A DNA stretch of 64,000 bases from the NCBI GenBank assembly GCA_039029315.1, contig JBCCGK010000017.1:62001-126000 (forward strand), read 5' to 3'. Source of the DNA: JBCCCJ01 sp039029315 (lineage in GTDB: Bacteria > Bacteroidota > Bacteroidia > J057). Below are positions 58,171 to 64,000 of the stretch, in pieces. Made by a program: the position numbers and the translations under genes. Positions within the stretch are counted from its first letter, which is position 1. Each line of letters starts with the position of its first letter. Under the pieces are notes generated by a model that was given only the letters and a program-made list of their open reading frames with translations, was not told where the DNA came from and did no database searches.

Positions 58171-60705
58171 TTATTCGATAGAAGGAACAGGGGCAATATC
58201 CTCAGAGGTAAAGCTGATGACGATTCCAGACATCTTCTGAGAAACTTCCAGAAATGGTTTTACCTCGATCCGATAGCTGATCTTCTCATTTTTTCCATGG
58301 AAATGATTCCCTGTCGCTTGCCCACTTTGGATCACAGAGTGGATTTCTTCCTGAAGTCCTTCATATTCATCCAAAAAATGAAAATCAGTAATTTTGCGAT
58401 GGATGTCAGTTTGTTTTAGGGGGACATAATGAACAATAGAGGGGGTAAAAAACTGTATTCTCAGTTCCAGATCCAGCAATAGACTAATGATGCCAATGGA
58501 ATTGAGTAAATAATCCACTTGTCTGTAGAGAATGATCAATTCTTTGTTTCGCTCTTCCAACTCATGATTCACTGTATGTAACTCTTCATTGACAGATTGC
58601 AGTTCTTCATTGGTGCTTTGGAGCTCTTCATTCGATGCCTGCAATTCTTCATTGGACGCTTGCAATTCTTCATTGCTGGTCTCCAACTCTTCCATTATGG
58701 TCTGTACCTCATGATGGGAGATTTGGAGTTCCTCCTGCAATTCGAAGATCAAATCCATGGTTTCCTGGGGATCAGGAGCGGCAAGCACTCGGACTTCCGG
58801 GGAAGCCTCCATGTCTCTGCCTATTTCACGCCATTCCATTAGAAAATAAACTTCTTTCGTCGTCTTGGAGATCGGAAGAATGTCGAACAACAGGTCAAAT
58901 CCCTCTTGCTCTTCTTCTCCAGGGAATACGCCCGGATACAGGACAGCCCCTTCTCCCTTGTTCAGGCGCTTGATGGCGTCCCGGACCACCACAATCAGGT
59001 GTTGTGGGATCATGGAAAGGAGATTCATCGAAGCCATTCCCTTCGACAATTGCAGATAATGTCCAGCACTGCCCACCACAAACACAATCTCAAATTCCGC
59101 ATCCATGACTACGCAACTATTCACATATCTGTCGAGCAAGGTATTCATCAACCCCATTCGAGATCTGTGTGTACGCCTATCGATCAGAGGAAAGACGGTT
59201 TCTTTGGAAGAAAAAGAAGACTGTTCCTGTAAAATGCTCGGTTGATGATAACTTTTTTTGAAAGGGGGTGTATGCCCATGATGCTGAAAAATTTTCCAAT
59301 TGCTGCTTAAGGAGGAAAAATTGCTAGGCATATTGAGGATATTTTCACTGCTCCCCAACCACAAAAATCGTCCGGCCTTCAAAGAAAAATGAAAATTCAA
59401 AAACAACTTCTCTTGAATAGGTGGCTTCAGATAGATCAGCATATTGCGACAAACAATTAAATCCATATGAATAAATGGCGGATCTTTGGTCGCATCACTG
59501 ACAGAAAAGATGACCTGATTGCGTAAGTCTTTCTTGATGGTGTAGACAAATTCATCATACTCAAAATATTTCTCCACATGATTTTTCGAAACGCCTTCCA
59601 TCATCGCAGGTGTATATCGCCCCATTCTGGCTATTTCCAGTGCTTGATCGTCCAGGTCAGTGGCAAGAATTTTCAGCTTGGGTGATAGTTGGTGTGCCTC
59701 ACAATGGTCAAAGATCAGCATCAATAAAGAATAAACCTCTTCACCTGTCGAACAGCCACAATGCCAAATCCGCACTTCCTCCTGATTCTCTCCTGGTGAA
59801 AACAAACGCGGTAATATATCTTTTTCTATCTTTCCGAAGGCTTCTGGATCACGGAAGAAGCCTGTAACATTGATGAGTATTTCATGAAATAACCGATCGA
59901 GCTGTTGCGGATTATTCCTGAGAAAGATCACATATTCTTCCAGATTGGCAATATCATGAGCCAACATATTTTTCTCAATCCGTCGCTGCAAGGTCCCTGT
60001 TTTGTAATTGAAGAAATTGACCCCTTTGCTTTTGAACAGCAACTCCAGAAGATGGCGCATATGTCCATCTATAGGATCCAGTTTTGATAAACCGCCAGAG
60101 AGCTTGTCATTTTGTGGAAGATCTGTTTCTCTTTGAACCAAAGGCAAGGCAGATAGTTTTCTGGCAATATTCTCAGGATTCAGAACAAAGTCTACCATTT
60201 GGGTCTGGATCGCACTGTTAGGCATCCCCTCGAATTGCCCGCTTCTCGGATCCTGAACCAGGGTAATCCCTCCTTGTTCCTTGATGGTCTGTATGCCCTT
60301 GCTACCATCTGTCCCAGTCCCTGACAGAATGACCCCTATGGATTGATCTTTCAAAGATTGACCAAGGGAGTGAAAAAAATGATCGATAACAAAACTGGGA
60401 AGCCGGGATGGATGTTGGGCATCTACCTGAAGTCGATAATTGTCTATCGTCAAAAGTTTCCCCGCAGGGATCAGATATACGTGATTGGGCTGAACTTCCA
60501 TCCGATCTTCAGCAGTAAGTACCGGCATTCTGGTGTCTCGGCCCAGGATCTGATCCATGAGACTGATATGCTTTCTGGAAAGATGCTGAACAATCACAAA
60601 GGCCTGACCTGTGTTATCAGACAGATGTTGGAACAGTTCTTCCAATGCCTTTAAGCCACCAGCAGAGGCCCCAATTCCTACAATCGTGAAGGGTTTCAGT
60701 ATCAT
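58171..60705 (-). CDS. CheB-CheR fusion with PAS-like domains and coiled coil
   Basis: The 844-residue protein has a CheB methylesterase domain (1-195) with triad Ser14 (GIGASAGGL), His41 (VQHLSRKH) and Asp133 (SGTGTDGSKG), with no receiver domain. Then a CheR methyltransferase domain follows (about 215-475: TLQRRIEKNM; NVTGFFRDPEAF; CGCSTGEEVYSLL; ATDLDDQALEIARMGRYTP; VCRNMLIYL). A PAS-like part (530-655), a coiled coil of ELQxSNEE repeats (670-745) and a last PAS-like part (750-840) complete it. It should add and remove methyl groups on glutamates of a receptor or other protein, perhaps outside classical chemotaxis, since no receptor gene is nearby. Confidence 0.92.
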   Translation of the reverse strand: MILKPFTIVGIGASAGGLKALEELFQHLSDNTGQAFVIVQHLSRKHISLMDQILGRDTRMPVLTAEDRMEVQPNHVYLIPAGKLLTIDNYRLQVDAQHPSRLPSFVIDHFFHSLGQSLKDQSIGVILSGTGTDGSKGIQTIKEQGGITLVQDPRSGQFEGMPNSAIQTQMVDFVLNPENIARKLSALPLVQRETDLPQNDKLSGGLSKLDPIDGHMRHLLELLFKSKGVNFFNYKTGTLQRRIEKNMLAHDIANLEEYVIFLRNNPQQLDRLFHEILINVTGFFRDPEAFGKIEKDILPRLFSPGENQEEVRIWHCGCSTGEEVYSLLMLIFDHCEAHQLSPKLKILATDLDDQALEIARMGRYTPAMMEGVSKNHVEKYFEYDEFVYTIKKDLRNQVIFSVSDATKDPPFIHMDLIVCRNMLIYLKPPIQEKLFLNFHFSLKAGRFLWLGSSENILNMPSNFSSLSSNWKIFQHHGHTPPFKKSYHQPSILQEQSSFSSKETVFPLIDRRTHRSRMGLMNTLLDRYVNSCVVMDAEFEIVFVVGSAGHYLQLSKGMASMNLLSMIPQHLIVVVRDAIKRLNKGEGAVLYPGVFPGEEEQEGFDLLFDILPISKTTKEVYFLMEWREIGRDMEASPEVRVLAAPDPQETMDLIFELQEELQISHHEVQTIMEELETSNEELQASNEELQASNEELQSTNEELQSVNEELHTVNHELEERNKELIILYRQVDYLLNSIGIISLLLDLELRIQFFTPSIVHYVPLKQTDIHRKITDFHFLDEYEGLQEEIHSVIQSGQATGNHFHGKNEKISYRIEVKPFLEVSQKMSGIVISFTSEDIAPVPSIE

Positions 60706-60714
60706 AGAGCGGCT

Positions 60715-61239
60715 TCAGTTGACATACAATTTTTTGACATCCGCCAGACACTTTGGACAAATGTCATAGGAGATTTTCCATATAGCATCAAAATCCAGAG
60801 GAAGTTCATGAATCTTGAGGGGATCTGTCCACACAAGATTTATCCCCAGTCGATTACAAATGCTGCACCGCTTGATCACCCCTTTGCTATGATACATCAA
60901 GCTGATTGGTCGTTCAAAAGGTACAATGGCTTCTATTTCGTTCTCAAAATGGATATGTAGATCTTTGTCGCAGGATAGGCGCATACGCATGAAGCGGGCC
61001 TGGGTAGGGGAATCACAGCGATAGGGAAGCTCTATCTGTTTCTCAGTCAATCGCACTCGCTTGAACAACACATGATAATACATTCGCGTCGTATCCCCTT
61101 GAACAATCCTCAGTAAGTCTTGCCCAATCCAAGTCTGCGGATCGACAAAGGTCGCTCCATTTTCCTGGCCAAACTGCAGGAATCCCTCATTGATGTCAAA
61201 AATGACATTGTTACGATCAATTGTATATTCACTCAGCAT
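60715..61239 (-). CDS. PAS-like small protein with a CxxC zinc-ribbon end
   Basis: The 174-residue protein begins with a PAS-like segment (VIFDINEGFLQFGQENGA; WIGQDLLRIVQGD) and ends with two CxxC pairs: Cys125/Cys128 (RCSICNR) and Cys161/Cys164 (DICPKCLAD), spaced like a zinc ribbon. It may be a sensor feeding the CheB-CheR fusion encoded nine bases downstream. The two are surely co-transcribed. Known families with this exact combination do not come to mind. Metal binding is inferred from the Cys pairs. Confidence 0.7.
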   Translation of the reverse strand: MLSEYTIDRNNVIFDINEGFLQFGQENGATFVDPQTWIGQDLLRIVQGDTTRMYYHVLFKRVRLTEKQIELPYRCDSPTQARFMRMRLSCDKDLHIHFENEIEAIVPFERPISLMYHSKGVIKRCSICNRLGINLVWTDPLKIHELPLDFDAIWKISYDICPKCLADVKKLYVN

Positions 61240-61614
61240 AGTAGGTAATCAAGCGTTGTGAAAATCCGAAATAGATGTAATGAAAATAATGGTTTTGAGC
61301 AGGGTTTCCAATTTCCCTGATATGGCCTGAGCAATCAGTCATGTTTAATTCTGATCTGATATGTAATTTTTTCTCTAAAAAACAATTCTGAATTCTGTCA
61401 TAATTTTTCCAAATTTCTGTCAGACATTCAGCTCTTCAGGTTTCCTATTCTACATGCTGGCTCGCCCATCTGGCAAATCCTTATTCTACCTGCTCAACAA
61501 CTACGATGGAATAACGACCAAGGAACCGACAAAAATATTCAGATGTTAGGAGGTAAGGATTGAGGCATTTTCGCTATTTTTTGATCATGGTACTGCCGAA
61601 CAAAAACGCCATAT
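61240..61614. other. Divergent intergenic region
   Basis: This 375-bp gap must hold promoters for both CheB-CheR units, but I found no clear TTTG / TAnnTTTG pair. An AGGAGGT at 61549-61555 is about 60 bases before the plus-strand start and has no suitable gene right after it. Confidence 0.4.
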
Positions 61615-64000
61615 ATGACCCAGATTGTACATTCTACCTCTTCCAAACAGGATACTTCCCCTTCTCTTATCGTTGGAATTGGCGCCTCTGCAGGCGGCCT
61701 TCAAGCACTTGATGCCTTCTTTGAGGCTGTTGAGACTCCAAGTCCCTATACTTTCATTGTGATCCAGCACTTGTCTCCCCATTATAAGAGTCATATGCTG
61801 GAATTGATGGCCAACAAGACTCGCTTGACTGTAGCCTATGCCAAGGACCGAATGCCTCTTCAATCCAATCATTTGTATCTAATTTCTCCTGGCACAACCT
61901 TAGTGGTCGACGAAAACGGATTCAACATCGGTGATAGGGGGGAAAGACAAAGTCCTGATTTCTCAATTAATCGTTTTTTTCAATCCCTGGCCGAAACCTA
62001 TGGCCAAAAGGCAATTGCGATCGTGCTGTCTGGTACTGGCAGTGATGGGACGCACGGAATCCGATCAATCAAATCACATGGAGGGACAGTCATGGTCCAA
62101 CGCCCTGATTCTGCCAAATTTGACGGGATGCCGCGGAATGCGCTCTTTACGGGTCTGGCAGATTATGAAATCGCGCCTGAAGAAATGTTTTCCAGTATCA
62201 AAGCCCTTATAGAAAAAGAGAAACAGCCCAGTCTGGATGGAGAATCTGAGCAGGACACCCTTTATGAGATGTTGACACTCATCAAACAACAGACTGGACA
62301 TGATTTTCATCGGTATAGAATTGATATGCTCATTCGTCGCATTGGACGGCGAATGACCACTCTGCAGATTCCAAATCTGACATCTTATGCGAGTCTATTG
62401 CATCGCAAGGCGGAAGAAGTAACTCTTCTCCGACGTGAACTTCTTCTTGGAGTGACTCGTTTTTTCATGGACCCTGATGTCTTTGCCTATGTGGAAGAAC
62501 ACATCATTCCTAATCTATTCAATCAGGCCCAGAATCGCAATATCAGAGTCTGGGTTCCGGCATGTGCTACGGGGGAGGAAGTCTATACCATCGCCATTTT
62601 GCTGCACGAATATACCAAAACATTGTCCCACAGATACATAATCAAGATTTTTGGGACAGATGTGAATGAAGAAGCTGTCAGTTTTGCGAGTGTTGGCCAC
62701 TATCCGGAAGGGATCTCCAATGACATCAGCAAAGAGCGACTTAACCAATATTTTTCCAGAACGAACAGTGGCTATCAGGTGACCAAACAGATTCGGGACA
62801 TGATTGTCTTCACGAGTCATGATATTATTTCCAATGCTCCCTTCAACCGAATGGATTTCATTTCATGCAGAAATCTTCTGGTTTCCTTCCAATCTGGTCT
62901 CCAACAGCGAGTCATTGCTTTGTTCAATTTTTCTTTGAATCAGGGAGGATACCTCCTCTTGGGAAGCAATGAATCTGCCAAACTGCATCAGGAAATTTTC
63001 TCTCCTGAATCAGAAACTCATAAGGTCTATCGATCCGTTTATTCCACAAGGTCTGCGGTTGTGGACCGACACGCTTCCAACTCTTCCCCAGATCAAAGAC
63101 AGAGCAGAAAATTTGAGCCGATTTATCGTTATGCTCCACGCAAAAACTTAAAAAATTTGATCCTGGAGGCCAATAATCAGCTCATTACAGAAGAACTTGC
63201 GACTGCTTGTCTGGTCGTCAATCAGCAGTTGGAGTTGATTCGATATTTTGGAAAAGCAGACCGCTTCTTGTATGTCCCCAATGAGCCGACCAACTGGAAC
63301 CTCATGAAAATGATGAATGTAGAATTGGCGGCTTCTATCAGTGCAGGAGTCAGGAAGGCTATCTCCATGAACGAGAAGGTCTGCTACCCTCATCTACATT
63401 GTCGGACCACAGCTGGGAGCTTTGTCAAACTGGATCTCATCCTCCGTCCATACAAGATTGCACAACTGGATCAACAACTGATTTTTGTGATTCTTCGCGA
63501 AATCGAATCTGAGAGCTCTGAACCTCCTGCCAGTAATCCAGGAGAAGCTTCTCAAATTCATTTGCAAGAAAGAATCAAGGACCTGGAGCAGGAATTGACC
63601 ATCACCCGGGAGAATCTTCAGGCAACCATCGAAGAACTACAGACTTCCAATGAGGAGTTGATGGCCTCGAATGAAGAGTTGCAAGGTACCAATGAAGAAC
63701 TGCAGTCTGTCAATGAAGAACTGTATACCATTAATGCAGAACATCAATCAACCATTGAGCAGTTGACTCAGCTCAACAACGATATCGACAATCTTCTTCA
63801 ATCCGGCGAGGTCGGCATCATCTTTTTGGATGAGAAACTCCAAATTCGACGCTTCAATCAAACCATTGCCACTGAAATCAACATCAGACAGAGTGATATT
63901 GGTCGACCGTTCGGACACTTTTCCTCTAAGTTGTTTTATCCAGATTTTCTAAAAGACACACAGGAGGTACTGAAATCAGGAGAAAAAAATCAAAAAGAAA
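61615..64000 (+). CDS. CheB-CheR fusion with coiled coil and PAS domain, incomplete at the window edge
   Basis: The frame is open from ATG 61615 to the last base, at least 795 residues. CheB domain (15-205): Ser25 (GIGASAGGLQ), His52 (IQHLSPHY), Asp144 (GTGSDGTHG). CheR domain (about 225-480): YRIDMLIRRIGRRMTT; GVTRFFMDPDVF; PACATGEEVYTIA; FGTDVNEEAVSFAS; SCRNLLVSF. Then a PAS-like part (520-640), coiled-coil repeats ELQxSNEEL (about 660-715), and the start of another PAS domain (GVGIIFLDEKLQIRRFN is close to it). The missing part could include a histidine kinase, as in many long relatives. It is divergent from the other CheB-CheR fusion and only moderately similar to it. Confidence 0.92.
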   Translation, partial: MTQIVHSTSSKQDTSPSLIVGIGASAGGLQALDAFFEAVETPSPYTFIVIQHLSPHYKSHMLELMANKTRLTVAYAKDRMPLQSNHLYLISPGTTLVVDENGFNIGDRGERQSPDFSINRFFQSLAETYGQKAIAIVLSGTGSDGTHGIRSIKSHGGTVMVQRPDSAKFDGMPRNALFTGLADYEIAPEEMFSSIKALIEKEKQPSLDGESEQDTLYEMLTLIKQQTGHDFHRYRIDMLIRRIGRRMTTLQIPNLTSYASLLHRKAEEVTLLRRELLLGVTRFFMDPDVFAYVEEHIIPNLFNQAQNRNIRVWVPACATGEEVYTIAILLHEYTKTLSHRYIIKIFGTDVNEEAVSFASVGHYPEGISNDISKERLNQYFSRTNSGYQVTKQIRDMIVFTSHDIISNAPFNRMDFISCRNLLVSFQSGLQQRVIALFNFSLNQGGYLLLGSNESAKLHQEIFSPESETHKVYRSVYSTRSAVVDRHASNSSPDQRQSRKFEPIYRYAPRKNLKNLILEANNQLITEELATACLVVNQQLELIRYFGKADRFLYVPNEPTNWNLMKMMNVELAASISAGVRKAISMNEKVCYPHLHCRTTAGSFVKLDLILRPYKIAQLDQQLIFVILREIESESSEPPASNPGEASQIHLQERIKDLEQELTITRENLQATIEELQTSNEELMASNEELQGTNEELQSVNEELYTINAEHQSTIEQLTQLNNDIDNLLQSGEVGIIFLDEKLQIRRFNQTIATEINIRQSDIGRPFGHFSSKLFYPDFLKDTQEVLKSGEKNQKE

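Noticed and set aside
61549..61555. AGGAGGT as a ribosome binding site for the second CheB-CheR fusion
   Set aside because: It is about 60 bases before the ATG at 61615; the frames that begin closer to it end soon and match nothing.
1..64000. tRNA, rRNA or intact insertion sequences
   Set aside because: I scanned for T-loop (GGTTCGAATCC-like) sequences and transposase motifs and found none; this was by eye and could miss a weak case.

Overview
The window is one chromosome segment from a member of the Bacteroidota, probably a Saprospiria- or Cytophagia-like gliding lineage. The genus cannot be fixed from sequence alone. Support for the phylum: gldA/gldF/gldG-type gliding ABC genes; three large exported proteins with type IX secretion C-terminal sorting domains; a NuoB of the Bacteroidota type; promoters of the form TTTG-N19-TAnnTTTG (best example 25043-25073); and little use of Shine-Dalgarno sites. 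I see no tRNA, rRNA, CRISPR array, phage block or intact transposase.

Layout. 1-3.8 kb: small NTF2-like and monooxygenase-fold proteins, peptide deformylase, an 80-residue protein preceded by a DnaA-box-like cluster, and an isolated nuoA-nuoB pair. 3.8-25 kb, almost all minus strand: an EI24 membrane protein; a secreted subtilase; the GldA-GldF-GldG-DUF4340 unit; an MntA/HepT toxin-antitoxin pair whose HepT gene carries a one-base frameshift; the cell-shape operon mreB-mreC-mreD-mrdA-rodA headed by a gene that fuses PurN to PurH; and an ExbB-ExbD-ExbD-TonB operon followed by a second, duplicated exbD-tonB pair.

25-41.8 kb: an RlmL-like RNA methyltransferase, a 1180-residue CotH/lamin-tail surface protein, and a carbohydrate region with a D-aminoacylase-like amidohydrolase, two Tat-exported Gfo/Idh/MocA oxidoreductases, a DUF5060/DUF4038 (GH140-like) lipoprotein, two Tat-exported TIM-barrel isomerases, an SDR and an exported hydrolase. 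A Uma2-family gene is wedged in this region with no intergenic space on either side. 42-53 kb: a damaged anchored-protein gene, an AlkB-type hydroxylase, and a plus-strand sugar unit: GH32 lipoprotein, then binding protein, ATPase and permease of a ribose/fructose-type importer, a shikimate-dehydrogenase-like enzyme and a DUF4432 lipoprotein. The permease has an unusual insertion of about 120 residues after its first helix.

53-64 kb: two small membrane proteins, an exported outer-membrane-type protein, MsrP, an HxlR regulator divergent from a tandem pair of paralogous membrane proteins with two identically built operators between them, and two divergent CheB-CheR-PAS fusions separated by a small CxxC protein. 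The second fusion runs off the end of the window and was read directly from the nucleotides.

Most novel-looking points: the PurN-PurH fusion, the permease insertion, the twin operators of the HxlR unit, the shared start and stop codons around the Uma2 gene, the small CxxC protein between two CheB/CheR fusions, and several short inverted-repeat elements. None is proven new; each needs the comparison named with it.
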